Shown: piece after piece, positions 55,055 through 63,940 of the stretch
Layout: each line of letters starts with the position of its first letter
How positions within the stretch are numbered: the first letter of the stretch is position 1
The notes under the pieces: model-generated
Told to the model about the DNA's origin: nothing
What the model saw: the letters and a program-made list of their open reading frames with translations, nothing else
Databases searched by the model: none
From: Terriglobia bacterium
GTDB taxonomy: Bacteria; Acidobacteriota; Terriglobia; Terriglobales; Acidobacteriaceae
Assembly (NCBI GenBank): GCA_020073665.1
Contig: JAIQEU010000002.1
Span: forward strand, 186,001-250,000
Direction of reading: 5' to 3'
DNA: 64,000 bases
Translations under genes and position numbers: made by a program

Positions 55055-55644
55055 TCCGAATCAACCTGCTGGGAGCACCCAAACCGAAGAACAAGCGTGG
55101 CAGCGCCGCGGCCTCGGCAGCGGCAGTCATGGAAGTGGGCGATGCCGGTTCACCGCAGCTGAAAGTGGTGATCATCGTGGCCCTGGCGGCGTTACTGAAC
55201 TTTGGCTACTGGTATCAGCTCAACAACGCCAAGAAGAGCATCGCGGCCAAGATGGCGGTGGCCGAGCAGAAAAACCGCGAGCTGGCGGATGTCAAAAACC
55301 GCTACCTGGAACGGCAGCGCCAGGCCGACAGCTACAAGCGCCGGGTAGACGTGATTGACCAGCTGCGGGCGGCACAGTCCGGGCCGGTCAACCTGCTCAA
55401 CACCATCGGCGACACCGTCAACAACACCGAGGCGGTCTGGCTGAACTCCATGAAAGACCAGGGAGCCAACGTCGACATCGAAGGCATGGCCCTGAGCACC
55501 GATGCCGTAGCGACGCTGATCAGCAATCTGCAAAAAACCGGCTATTTCAAGAACATAGAAATCAAAGAAACCTTCCAGGACGATACCTACAAGGACATGC
55601 AGGCGTTTCAGTTCACGTTGACGTGTGAAAAGGCGAAGTCCTAG
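55051..55644 (+). CDS. pilN: Type IV pilus alignment protein PilN
   Basis: 197 residues. The conserved N-terminal IRINLLGAPKPKNKRG binds PilM; one membrane helix (about 50-67) is followed by a coiled coil (KKSIAAKMAVAEQKNRELADVKNRYLE) and a ferredoxin-like periplasmic domain (TLISNLQKTGYFKNIEIKE). Forms a heterodimer with PilO. Confidence 0.93.
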   Translation: MIRINLLGAPKPKNKRGSAAASAAAVMEVGDAGSPQLKVVIIVALAALLNFGYWYQLNNAKKSIAAKMAVAEQKNRELADVKNRYLERQRQADSYKRRVDVIDQLRAAQSGPVNLLNTIGDTVNNTEAVWLNSMKDQGANVDIEGMALSTDAVATLISNLQKTGYFKNIEIKETFQDDTYKDMQAFQFTLTCEKAKS

Positions 55645-55656
55645 AGGCGGGGAGAT

Positions 55657-56298
55657 ATGGCGAATTTCAGTGACTTGTCGGGGATGAAGCAGTGGGGAGC
55701 CCTGGTGTTGGGGGCGGCGCTGCTCAGTGGCGCACTGTACTTCACGATCTTCAAAACCCAGCGGGAAGCCAACGCGAAAGCGGAGCAGGAACTGGCGGCC
55801 AAGCTGAACGAGAACCGCGAGCTGGAGGCCTACCGGCCGAAGCTGGCGGAGATCGAACGGCAGCTGGCCAGCCTGAAGCAGCAACTGGACATCGAGCGGC
55901 GCATTGTGCCGGACGAGAAAGAAATCGATGGCTTCATGAAGATGGTAAGCGCGGAAGCGTTGAAGGCGGGCATTGAGATGCGGCGGTACACCGCCAAGCC
56001 GGTAACCGCGCGCGATTTCTACACCGAAGTGCCCTTCGAGGTGGAATTGGACGGGCCTTACTTCTCGATGCTGAACTTCTTCGATCGGGTGGGCAAGCTG
56101 GAGCGCATCGTCAACGTGTCGGGGCTGCTGGTATCGACCACCAAGAAGCCGACCGACGCCAAGACCAAGCACACCTACCAGTACGCGCCCAGCGAGAGCG
56201 TAGTGGCCACGTGCACGGCGACCACGTTCTTCAGTCATGACATGGATGTGGCGGCGGCACCGGCCAAGGGTGGCAAAACCGTGCCGGTGAAAAAGTAA
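55657..56298 (+). CDS. pilO: Type IV pilus alignment protein PilO
   Basis: 213 residues. One membrane helix (about 12-29, WGALVLGAALLSGALYF), coiled coil (QEREANAKAEQELAAKLNENREL-like, to about 80), then the PilO periplasmic domain (DKEIDGFMKMVSAEALKAGIEM-like, with VPFEVELDGPYFSMLNFFDRVGKLERIVNV). Partner of PilN. Confidence 0.93.
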   Translation: MANFSDLSGMKQWGALVLGAALLSGALYFTIFKTQREANAKAEQELAAKLNENRELEAYRPKLAEIERQLASLKQQLDIERRIVPDEKEIDGFMKMVSAEALKAGIEMRRYTAKPVTARDFYTEVPFEVELDGPYFSMLNFFDRVGKLERIVNVSGLLVSTTKKPTDAKTKHTYQYAPSESVVATCTATTFFSHDMDVAAAPAKGGKTVPVKK

Positions 56299-56307
56299 GG
56301 GAGTCCT

Positions 56308-57063
56308 ATGAAGCTGACGACTGGAATTCTGATCGTGGGGATGGCGTTGGGAACGGCCTGGGGGCAGAACCCGGACGTCATCGAGAACACCAGAAACACG
56401 CTGAAGGCGGTCGAGCGCAAGAAGGAGATTGACTCGAACGCGGCGCTGGCGGCCTCGCAGGGCAAGATGGCAAGCCCGGCGCCGGCCACGTCATCGGCGG
56501 CGAGCCAGCCCAAGGTGAGCAGTGCGGCACCGGCGCACGTAGCCAGCAAGGCCAAGGCATCGGCTCCGGCGACGGCGAAGAAGAGCCCGGTGGCGCACAT
56601 TACCGCAGCCAAGGCCCCGGCCAAGCCGGCGAAGACGAAGACCAAGACTGCAGCCGCGAAGCCGGCGGCGACGCGGCAGGTGGCGGTCGAAGACAAGAAG
56701 ATGCCGGCGGACCCCAAGAAGGACGAGCCCAAGCCGATCAACCTGACGGGGCGGCGGGATCCGTTTGTCAGCCCGGTGGTGAACCGCAGCATGCTGGGTT
56801 CGGGCTGCAGCACGGGCAAGAAGTGCCTGGCCATCGACCAGATCGCCCTCAAGGGTGTGGTGAAGATGGACACGGGGATGATCGCGGTAGTGGTCAACGC
56901 GATGAACAAGGCTTATTTCCTGAAAGAAAACGATCCGGTCTTTAACGGATACGTGGTGAAGATCACCGGCGACTCGATCATCTTCAAGGAGACGCTGCAG
57001 GACAAGCTGGGCAAGAGCTTTACGCGGGAAGTAACGAAGAAGATCACGACCCCGGCAGTGTAG
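56308..57063 (+). CDS. pilP: Type IV pilus lipoprotein-like protein PilP
   Basis: 251 residues. A signal sequence (about 1-18), a long Ala/Lys/Pro-rich linker (60-140) and a compact C-terminal beta domain from about 148 (GRRDPFVSPVVNRSM, then LAIDQIALKGVVKMDTGMIAVVVN and KAYFLKENDPVFNGYVVKI), as in PilP. No lipobox Cys is visible at the signal end. It connects PilNO to the secretin PilQ. The linker is longer than usual. Confidence 0.88.
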   Translation: MKLTTGILIVGMALGTAWGQNPDVIENTRNTLKAVERKKEIDSNAALAASQGKMASPAPATSSAASQPKVSSAAPAHVASKAKASAPATAKKSPVAHITAAKAPAKPAKTKTKTAAAKPAATRQVAVEDKKMPADPKKDEPKPINLTGRRDPFVSPVVNRSMLGSGCSTGKKCLAIDQIALKGVVKMDTGMIAVVVNAMNKAYFLKENDPVFNGYVVKITGDSIIFKETLQDKLGKSFTREVTKKITTPAV

Positions 57064-57163
57064 GGGGCAGGAAATACGGCCGGGTTGGCAAGGCCGGAAG
57101 CAACGAATTTTTGGGAGATAGTTTACGGGGCGAGCCGAGTGCGAGCCCTTGGGGAGAAGCGAA

Positions 57164-59269
57164 ATGCGAAAGCAATGGCTGGGGGTTTTTCTACCGCTGC
57201 TGGTAGTGGTTCTGTTAGCGGCGGCTGAGACGCAGAGCACGGGCAGCGAAGCAACCAAGCACGCGGCGCTGCAGAAGGTCAACGTGCTGCGCGGCGAAGA
57301 AGGCATCAGCGTGGAGATCACGGCCCGCGGGCAGGTGACCCCCACACTGACCACTCTGGACTCGCCGTCGCGAGTCGTGGTGGACCTGCCGAACACCGTG
57401 ACGGCCACCGCGCAGAGCCACATCAGCGTGGACAGCGACGGGGTGAAGGGAGTGCGGATTGGCATGGATGGCCAGACGCCGCCCACCACCCGCGTAGTGG
57501 TTGACCTGGTGAAGGCCTGCCGCTACGAGCTGGTGCCGTCGGGGGACAACAAGCTAGTCCTCAAGCTGCACACTTCGGCCACCACGGCGCAGGTGCGCAA
57601 GCCCGCGGCGCCCAAGGCCACGAGTGCCAGCCCGACGCCGGCTCCGGTCACGCCCAAGAAGGAAGTCGCAGTGAGCACGCCAGCGCCGGCAAAGACGGCT
57701 CCGGCCGAGACTGCGAAGCCGGTGGCGTCGGCGACTTCGGCCAATGATTTCGTGTTTGTGGAGCCTTCCTACCAGGCGAAGGACGCAGCCGCGACCAAGC
57801 CGGTGACCAGCCAGCCCGACCGGGCGGTGGATGCGGCGGCGAAGTTCGTGGGCAAGCCGGATGTAAACCTGCTGCCCGCGCCCAGCGCCGCGATGCAGCC
57901 GCAAGCCGCGGCCGCTGCTGCGGAAACCCCCAGCGCGCCTCAGCCCGCGGTCAACATGGCGGCTGAACAGAAGATGCAGGCCGCGCAAGCGCCCGCCGCC
58001 TCTGGCCCCAAGTACACGGGCGAGCCGATCTCGGTCAACCTGAAAGACGTGGACCTGAAGGATTTCTTCCGGCTGATCCACGAGATCAGCGGACTGAACG
58101 TGGTGCTCGATCCCAACGTCAAGGGGCAGCTGACCATCGTGCTCGATGACGTGCCGTGGGACCAGGCGCTGGACATCGTGCTGAAGAACAACGAACTGGC
58201 ACGGCAGCTGGAAGGCAACGTACTGCGCATCGCCACGGTTGACACCCTGCGCAAGGAAGCGGAATCGCGCCGGGCACAGGTGGAAGCAGAAGCGCTCGCA
58301 GTTGACAAAGTTTCCGTCACCCGTTTCCTGAGCTACGCCCACTCCAAGGACGTAGTTCCAACCGTAAAGAAGTTCCTTACCCAGCGCGGCGACGTAATCT
58401 CGGACGACCGGACCAATGCCCTGATCATCCAGGACATTCCTTCGGTGATGCCGGGGATTGACCGCTTGCTGACCCAGCTGGACCGCAAGACCCAGGAAGT
58501 GGAAATCGAAGCCCGGGTGGTGGCGGCGACGCGCAGCTTCGCACGCGACATCGGTACCCAGCTTGGTTTTGGCTGGGGCAACGGACACAGCGCAATCGGC
58601 GGCGCCTCGAGCGTGGGTACTTCTCCTACGACCGTGGGCGGCCTGACGCCGGGCTACATCACGGTGGGCAGCGGCACGACGGGTACCCAGATCCCGCTGT
58701 TCTCTAACTTCCCGGTAACTTCACCGACCAGCGGCCTGACCTTCATCAACGCCAGCAACAACGTGCGAATCGATGCCATCCTGACGTTGGCTGAGTCGCG
58801 CGGGTTGTTGAAGATCCTGTCGCGTCCGCGGGTGGTTACTCAGAACAACATTCAAGCCCTGGTGAAACAGGGCGTACGCGTACCGATCGTGACCCAGGCC
58901 CAGTTGGGCGGTCCTCCGACGGTGACTTACGTAGACGCTTTCCTGCGCTTGACGGTAGTGCCGCAGATCACGTCGGAAGGCACCATCTTCCTGAACGTGG
59001 ACGTGGAAAACACCACGCCTGACTTCGGCCACACCGTCCAAGGCAACCCGACCCTGATCACGCAGCAGGCGACCACGCAGGTGCTGGTCACCGATGGCGG
59101 GACGGTGGTGGTGGGCGGCGTCATCCAGACCAACAACGCGGTGAACATCAGCCAGACCCCGGTTCTGGGCAACATCCCCGGACTGGGCAACCTGTTCAAA
59201 CGGCGCAGCGTCAGCACCTCGAACCAGGAGCTGATCTTCTTTATTACGCCGCGGATCATTCAGACATAG
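57164..59269 (+). CDS. pilQ: Type IV pilus secretin PilQ
   Basis: 701 residues with a signal peptide (about 1-22). An AMIN domain (about 40-135: ITARGQVTPTLTTLDSPSRVVVDLPNTV), a long Ala/Pro-rich linker (140-290), a secretin/TonB short N-terminal (STN) domain (ISVNLKDVDLKDFFRLIHEISGLNVVLD), an N1 domain (VSVTRFLSYAHSKDVVPTVKKFL) and the secretin barrel from about 450, ending VGGVIQTNNAVNISQTPVLGNIPGLGNLFKRR. Forms the outer-membrane pore for pili. A second copy of its last 100 codons lies at 61240. Confidence 0.95.
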   Translation: MRKQWLGVFLPLLVVVLLAAAETQSTGSEATKHAALQKVNVLRGEEGISVEITARGQVTPTLTTLDSPSRVVVDLPNTVTATAQSHISVDSDGVKGVRIGMDGQTPPTTRVVVDLVKACRYELVPSGDNKLVLKLHTSATTAQVRKPAAPKATSASPTPAPVTPKKEVAVSTPAPAKTAPAETAKPVASATSANDFVFVEPSYQAKDAAATKPVTSQPDRAVDAAAKFVGKPDVNLLPAPSAAMQPQAAAAAAETPSAPQPAVNMAAEQKMQAAQAPAASGPKYTGEPISVNLKDVDLKDFFRLIHEISGLNVVLDPNVKGQLTIVLDDVPWDQALDIVLKNNELARQLEGNVLRIATVDTLRKEAESRRAQVEAEALAVDKVSVTRFLSYAHSKDVVPTVKKFLTQRGDVISDDRTNALIIQDIPSVMPGIDRLLTQLDRKTQEVEIEARVVAATRSFARDIGTQLGFGWGNGHSAIGGASSVGTSPTTVGGLTPGYITVGSGTTGTQIPLFSNFPVTSPTSGLTFINASNNVRIDAILTLAESRGLLKILSRPRVVTQNNIQALVKQGVRVPIVTQAQLGGPPTVTYVDAFLRLTVVPQITSEGTIFLNVDVENTTPDFGHTVQGNPTLITQQATTQVLVTDGGTVVVGGVIQTNNAVNISQTPVLGNIPGLGNLFKRRSVSTSNQELIFFITPRIIQT

Positions 59270-59614
59270 TTAGTCTGAACCTCGGCTTTAACGAGTTGCA
59301 ACAATACCGCCGCCGGCTTTCCTGAAGAACCTGTCAGGAGTCCGGCGGTTCGGTTTTTGGGGGGGAACAAGCACCTAGCCGCACCGGTCCCATTTCGCCG
59401 AGCTCGTGCCAGCGGAAACTGCTCCAGACCCACTGCTCCGAGTTTTGTGACGCCGCACACACCCGCCCCATGCAGAAGGCGCAAGGAGCGGGGCACCCGG
59501 TTTAGTATGGATGGTTAGAGTGGCGGCGGCAGGCGGGCCACCCGCCAACCGCCAGAACTTGCCGCGTCCCTTGTACGTTCCCTTTTTTGCGGATTGCCGA
59601 GACAGGAGCATCGC
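59270..59614. other. Post-pilQ intergenic region, repeated downstream
   Basis: 345 bp carrying the pil terminator and a GTGACGCCGCACACACCCGC ... GGAGCGGGGCACCC block. The same order of sequence recurs after the duplicated pilQ end (61546-61765). Confidence 0.6.
59306..59358 (+). terminator. Intrinsic terminator of the pil operon
   Basis: CCGCCGG/CCGGCGG outer stem with an inner CCTGA/TCAGG stem, followed by TTTTT; 40 bases past the pilQ stop. A closely similar structure follows the duplicated pilQ end at about 61570-61625. Confidence 0.75.
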
Positions 59615-60376
59615 ATGGCAGTGTTCGTCGCAGCTTCAGACGAAAGTTCCGGGAGAACTCCCAAAGACCCATTCTATTTTGCAGGCTGGGTTGGGCTAGA
59701 AGAAGATTGGTCACGGTTCTTTATCCCAGCATGGCAAGAGCGCGTACTTGATGGGCCGCCAAGCATTCCCTATCTGCACATGACGGAAATCCGAAGTCCT
59801 GAGTGGCGCTCCAAATATGGATTGACGCGACTACAGGCAGAAGACCGAGTTGATGCGGCGTTCACTCTGCTGGACACAATGGCAACTCTCTATCCGGTTG
59901 GCATCCATGTCAATGCAGGGTTGTTCAGAGATAAATTTGCCGATAGTAAGGTCGTAGCACCAAAGCGAAAGGGCAGGCCATTCGATCCCGATTACCTATG
60001 CTTTCTGGGATATGCGTTTCACATTCTCGAATATATCGCGCATGAATACCCAGACGCCGAAAAAGTCGATTTCATCGTGGAACGAAATGGTGTGATTACT
60101 AGATACATCCAAGAGTTCCATTCACAAATTCCAAATTGTTTGCGAGCGCTGGGCGACCCATCTCTTGCCGAGTTAGTTGGCGAATTGATTCCAGGCGACA
60201 AAACTCGCGTCCCCCTACAAGCCGCCGACGTGCTCTGCTGGCATACCGCTAGACCCGCGGAAAGCATGGGAATTGAGGACAGGCGCCGATATGCCAAGTT
60301 CGCCCACAGAAGGGGGCTGTTGGCCGAACTCACGAAAGAAGAAATGGACGTCTTACACGCTGCTATATTTCCGTGA
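59615..60376 (+). CDS. DUF3800 domain-containing protein
   Basis: 253 residues. VAASDESSG at the N-terminus (Asp-Glu) and LQAADVLCWH near the C-terminus (Gln-x2-Asp) are the two acidic motifs of DUF3800, an RNase H-like fold of unknown activity often found in genomic islands and next to defence genes. Lower GC and different codon use from pilQ suggest acquisition. The start at 59615 (MAVFVAASDE) is preferred over 59594. Confidence 0.82.
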   Translation: MAVFVAASDESSGRTPKDPFYFAGWVGLEEDWSRFFIPAWQERVLDGPPSIPYLHMTEIRSPEWRSKYGLTRLQAEDRVDAAFTLLDTMATLYPVGIHVNAGLFRDKFADSKVVAPKRKGRPFDPDYLCFLGYAFHILEYIAHEYPDAEKVDFIVERNGVITRYIQEFHSQIPNCLRALGDPSLAELVGELIPGDKTRVPLQAADVLCWHTARPAESMGIEDRRRYAKFAHRRGLLAELTKEEMDVLHAAIFP

Positions 60377-60413
60377 TTTGACGCCAAAAGTATGACGTAT
60401 AATTCGCGGCGCT

Positions 60414-60692
60414 ATGGCTTCAGATAAGCAAATCATTGATCAACTGTTGAACGCACTGGAAGAGTCATACATAGAATGCACGATGCTTACCACCATGATT
60501 ATGACGTACCGTCAGCACTTCCCTCAGATTGGAGACTGGGAGAAAGACCTTAAGACACTTCGGGCGCAGAAGCACGAAGACGTGCGGAAACAATTCGCTC
60601 AGCTTCGGGTAGCAGTAACGAAATCACGCGACGTGGAATCGGCCCTGCAACAATTCTTAAAAGACAATCCGCCCAAAGGGTCTGTTCACTGA
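60414..60692 (+). CDS. Small helical hypothetical protein
   Basis: 92 residues, all-helical (IIDQLLNALEESYIECTMLTTMIM, then DVRKQFAQLRVAVTKSRDVESALQQFLKD). It lies 37 bp after the DUF3800 gene on the same strand and may be co-transcribed. No function. Confidence 0.55.
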   Translation: MASDKQIIDQLLNALEESYIECTMLTTMIMTYRQHFPQIGDWEKDLKTLRAQKHEDVRKQFAQLRVAVTKSRDVESALQQFLKDNPPKGSVH

Positions 60693-60793
60693 ACTCTTCT
60701 TGCTGCCCTGTCACGGTGCACTCATGCTGTGGGTTTGACACTGGGCGTGCCTCCGCACTAATGTGCGCATTGAGACATCGCAGCACACCTTAA

Positions 60794-60817
60794 GGCCCGG
60801 ACTGGCATCGGGCTTTT
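60794..60817 (+). terminator. Intrinsic terminator
   Basis: GCCCG-GACTGGCAT-like loop-CGGGC then TTTTCTG; closes the DUF3800 gene pair and faces the convergent small gene. Confidence 0.6.
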
Positions 60818-60831
60818 CTGTTGTTGATCTC

Positions 60832-61071
60832 TTACTTCTTTGGCTTAATACGAAACAATAGCTCCCCGGTCGCAATATTCTTGAATGTGTTGTCGTCCAC
60901 GCGCTTCAGCGAAGTGCCATTACCTAATCTACAGTGTTTGTTCCCCGGAATGGAACTGGGGCCTGTATCGTGATCAGGCGCGTCGTCGTAGTCTTGATAT
61001 ATATATACTCGTGTTGTAGTGCCATTCGCTCGATAAAAGAACGTACTCTCCAAAAGTTCGGTTCGTGTCAT
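60832..61071 (-). CDS. Small hypothetical protein
   Basis: 79 residues (MTRTELLESTFFYRANG, then TTRVYIYQDYDDAPDHDTG and DDNTFKNIATGELLFRIKPK). Beta-rich, no membrane part. Convergent with the plus-strand pair. A start at 61095 is possible. Function unknown. Confidence 0.45.
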   Translation of the reverse strand: MTRTELLESTFFYRANGTTTRVYIYQDYDDAPDHDTGPSSIPGNKHCRLGNGTSLKRVDDNTFKNIATGELLFRIKPKK

Positions 61072-61239
61072 CGTATTGCCCTCCACACCTTCCATGCTTA
61101 CCGGAAGTTCGAGGAAGCAGTCAAATCGGCCCTGTCACGGCGTCCACACCCTAACTAGACTTGGTTAGCCAAGTCAATTAACACGCTTTTTAGCTCGGCA
61201 GCGCGTTACATTTCTCGAAGCGGTCGGGACCCCCGACGA

Positions 61240-61545
61240 CAGATCACGTCGGAAGGCACGATCTTCCTGAACGTGGACGTGGAAAACACCACGCCTGACT
61301 TTGGCCACACCGTACAAGGCAACCCGACCCTGATCACGCAGCAGGCGACCACGCAGGTGCTGGTCACCGATGGCGGGACGGTGGTGGTGGGCGGCGTCAT
61401 CCAGACCAACAACGCGGTGAACATCAGCCAGACCCCGGTTCTGGGCAACATCCCCGGGCTGGGCAACCTGTTCAAGCGGCGGAGCGTCAGCACCTCGAAC
61501 CAGGAGCTGATCTTCTTCATTACGCCGCGGATCATTCAGACATAG
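61240..61545 (+). pseudogene. Duplicated 3' end of pilQ
   Basis: Starting at CAGATCACGTCGGAAGGCA, 306 bases repeat pilQ positions 58964-59269 with only a few changes; the translation of the last 100 residues is the same apart from silent differences. It lacks everything upstream, including a start codon and signal peptide, so it cannot make a secretin. Similarity continues past the stop into the terminator and beyond, to about 61765. Confidence 0.92.
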
Positions 61546-61765
61546 TTCGCAGTTAGACGAGTTGCAACAATACCGCCGCCGGCTTCCCTGAAGAACCTGT
61601 CAGGAGAAGCAGGCGGTTCGGTTTTGGAGGGATGCTCCAGACCGGCCCCTCCGAAAGCTCTGTGACGCCGCACACACCCGCCCCTTGCAAAAAGTGCAAG
61701 GAGCGGGGCACCCCCGTCCAGTACAGATGAATTACAAACCGCGCAGGGGCGGGCCACCCGCCGGA

Positions 61766-62407
61766 CTATTCCCGATGTGCGAATCTCGAATCTTCCCAAG
61801 TTCTTATAGCCTCGTTTAACTTGCGGTGCAGTTGAGTGCGGACACAAATCCAAGCGGCTAAGCTGTAGCCAAGACCTGCATAAAATGGTGCCGTGAAGGT
61901 ATGCTGAGCCAATCCTCGCGTCATGTCGGGATTCGAGGCCACAATTTCCCAAAATTCGTGCCAATCGTGATACTCAGGAATCAAGAAATCGCCTCCAAAG
62001 TACTGGTGAAATGCCGACGAAGATTGACCCTGGAACAGCACCGACGTTGGCGGGGAAGAAAAAGTGATGAGCTTATACGCGAGAATCACGGTCGGTACGA
62101 TCCACACAAACTGAGCAACCTTTGTCCTGAACCTCGCTATACCTAGCGCTACGAGGAAGGCCGGGACGAAGCTGAACGCAAACAAATGAGAAAACACAAA
62201 TTCGAAGTCGCTTGAAGAAGTGGTGGGCATCTGTAGAAAGGGGAGCACCCGATCCCGCGTCCAGCCGGCCAACCAAGCTGACCAGAAGTGAACTGTCAAG
62301 TACACCGCCGCGAGATGCAGAAGAAACCACAGAGCTTGCCAGCCTGCGTCAACCTTTTTGGTCGTTTTCGCTCCAGACAGAACCGCCGCTTCTGTAGTGT
62401 CGTCCAT
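61766..62407 (-). CDS. Hypothetical membrane protein
   Basis: 213 residues with four or five membrane helices (ALWFLLHLAAVYLTVHFW, FVFSHLFAFSFVPAFLVALGIA, FVWIVPTVILAYKLITF, FYAGLGYSLAAWICV). Upstream in-frame starts to 62488 read into the palindromic repeat at 62466-62524, so 62407 is preferred. Family unknown. Confidence 0.5.
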   Translation of the reverse strand: MDDTTEAAVLSGAKTTKKVDAGWQALWFLLHLAAVYLTVHFWSAWLAGWTRDRVLPFLQMPTTSSSDFEFVFSHLFAFSFVPAFLVALGIARFRTKVAQFVWIVPTVILAYKLITFSSPPTSVLFQGQSSSAFHQYFGGDFLIPEYHDWHEFWEIVASNPDMTRGLAQHTFTAPFYAGLGYSLAAWICVRTQLHRKLNEAIRTWEDSRFAHRE

Positions 62408-62465
62408 GAATGAAAGACGTTTATATTCCAAGTCCCCGCACAGCACAAGATCGCCGTCTTGTTGG

Positions 62466-62524
62466 CGCAACATCCCCATTAAACTCAAAACCCTCTCCCG
62501 GCCCAGGGGTCAATGAGTGTAATC
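62466..62524. repeat. Palindromic ATTACACTCA repeat, copy 3
   Basis: ATTAAACTCAAAACCC then GGGGTCAATGAGTGTAAT; left flank GCGCAACATCCCC is the complement of the copy 1 right flank. One base differs in the left arm. Confidence 0.75.
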
Positions 62525-62613
62525 GCAAAAGTCTGGCCGCATCACGTGACTTGCCAGTTCGCGTCCTCGTGATGCGGCTTGACTGATAGCCAGCAACCCC
62601 AGCGTCCGCAAAT

Positions 62614-63051
62614 TCAGCGTGCTGGCTGGACCAGTAGAGAAAGCTCGTCTCCGGATGCTTGACTTTGAATGAGCTTCTTTTCCCTGCTGCTCAGTGGAAC
62701 CGCCTGGCAATCATTGTCAGCGGACAAGAAGACCCTGTTGAGGAAGACTTCTGTTCCGTATCGCGTAAATACAAAGTGTGGCTCATGGCCCTGGTTGGCG
62801 AAATCGGTGCCGACGGTCAACGCAAACAGGTGCTCTTGCCCGTGGGTGCCACTAAAGGCAAGGACCCCGGGTTGCGTTTCCTCTACCGTGTAGTTGCCAG
62901 CTTTCAGCGGAGCACTGCCAACGAAAAAATCGAACGGAATGTTTACCAAGATGCGACTGCCAGTCTGGGCATGCGCCGGTGCGATGGCAACTGCTGCACC
63001 GAACGCAATCATCAGAACTGCGCATAACGTAGACTTCATCAAACCTTTCAT
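62614..63051 (-). CDS. Small secreted acidobacterial-type protein
   Basis: 145 residues with a signal peptide ending AHAQ. RILVNIPFDFFVGSAPLKAGNYTVEE, then TRYGTEVFLNRVFLSADNDCQ. Distant paralogue of the product at 21469-21903. ATG 63051 with AAGGGGAAAA upstream is preferred; ATG 63066 is possible. Function unknown. Confidence 0.7.
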   Translation of the reverse strand: MKGLMKSTLCAVLMIAFGAAVAIAPAHAQTGSRILVNIPFDFFVGSAPLKAGNYTVEETQPGVLAFSGTHGQEHLFALTVGTDFANQGHEPHFVFTRYGTEVFLNRVFLSADNDCQAVPLSSREKKLIQSQASGDELSLLVQPAR

Positions 63052-63403
63052 AGTTTTCCCCTTCATTAAGAGTGATTCACGACGATCGTGATCCACACGC
63101 TCATTCTTCCGGTCGATCACCGAAACAACTGTGGTTCCATTGCGGAATCTAGGAACTTCATTCCGGATCAAAGCTTGAGCGTGTACAAGGTTTGATTCGT
63201 TGAAGACGATATTGATCGGTCAAAGTTGTCAAAAGCGTGTCAAAGATTATGTTGCCGTTCAGCGCCTGCACATTTTGACATTCAAATGACAACTGCTCCG
63301 CAGTCCAAGACCCCGCGGATGAATCAAATCTGCAGATGGATCAAGGGTCGTGTCAGCGCGTATTCGGCAACATGAACCACAATGCAACATGGCGGAGGCT
63401 GAT
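63052..63403. other. Intergenic region, nothing recognised
   Basis: 352 bp, lower in GC than most of the window (CGTTGAAGACGATATTGATC region). It should hold the promoter of the secreted-protein gene to its left. No repeat or hairpin stands out. Confidence 0.4.
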
Positions 63404-63496
63404 ATGTGGATGAGACTATGTGCTGTTTGCAAGACGATCCTGCGAAAGCCCAGGCTGCAAGATTCCGTGCTCTGTTCTTGCGGGTGGAAATGGTAA
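63404..63496 (+). CDS. Very small zinc-ribbon-like peptide
   Basis: 30 residues, MWMRLCAVCKTILRKPRLQD then SVLCSCGWKW. CxxC near the start and CxC near the end could bind one Zn. GGAGG lies five bases before the ATG, which is strong support for translation. No family recognised. Confidence 0.4.
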   Translation: MWMRLCAVCKTILRKPRLQDSVLCSCGWKW

Positions 63497-63826
63497 GAGT
63501 CAACTCGTGACGCGCTCTGCACAGGTTTCGCTAACAATGGACTATCGCAATATCGCTTGGCTGTTGGACCACGGTCCAATCCGTTCACAGCGGAGGCATT
63601 CGGGATAGTTGGCGTAATATCGCCATTACACTCATTGACTTTCGGTCATCCGCCGATCTGATCCGGCCAGGGTCAATGAGTGTAATCGCCTGGTAACAAC
63701 AGTTGTCCGTGAAACGCTCGCCTGACCTGGTGTATACTCCGCACGTTTTCAGAACTTTGCCTCCAATCTTGCCCTACGTAGAACAGCCGAGTGCCTGTGC
63801 CTGGATCTCGTAGTCCGGAGTCGCCT
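63497..63826. other. Intergenic region with palindromic repeat
   Basis: 330 bp with no supported gene. Its centre is occupied by copy 4 of the ATTACACTCA repeat. Confidence 0.5.
63611..63698. repeat. Palindromic ATTACACTCA repeat, copy 4
   Basis: GGCGTAATATCGCCATTACACTCATTGAC ends split by a 30-base centre from GGGTCAATGAGTGTAATCGCC; the longest copy, with 15-base perfect arms. Confidence 0.8.
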
Positions 63827-63940
63827 ATGCCACCGAAGAACAAGTCGTTGCTAAGGTCATATGTTTTAGTCATTGCCTTTTTTGTGTTCATGGGCGCTCT
63901 GCCAAAGATACAGGAGCGGGGAAATTTAGCTCGGATGTGA
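63827..63940 (+). CDS. Small membrane protein
   Basis: 37 residues: MPPKNKSLLRSYVLVIAFFV followed by FMGALPKIQERG; one membrane helix. Its stop overlaps the next start in TGATG. Function unknown; short, so only moderate support. Confidence 0.35.
   Translation: MPPKNKSLLRSYVLVIAFFVFMGALPKIQERGNLARM

Noticed and set aside
59615-61071. Prophage or integrative element with integrase
   Set aside because: No integrase, transposase or phage structural gene within the bracketed segment.
63259-63588. 109-codon minus-strand open frame
   Set aside because: Antisense to the small zinc-ribbon-like peptide and without recognisable features.
63673-63891. 72-codon minus-strand open frame
   Set aside because: Its C-terminal residues are encoded by the palindromic repeat; likely spurious.
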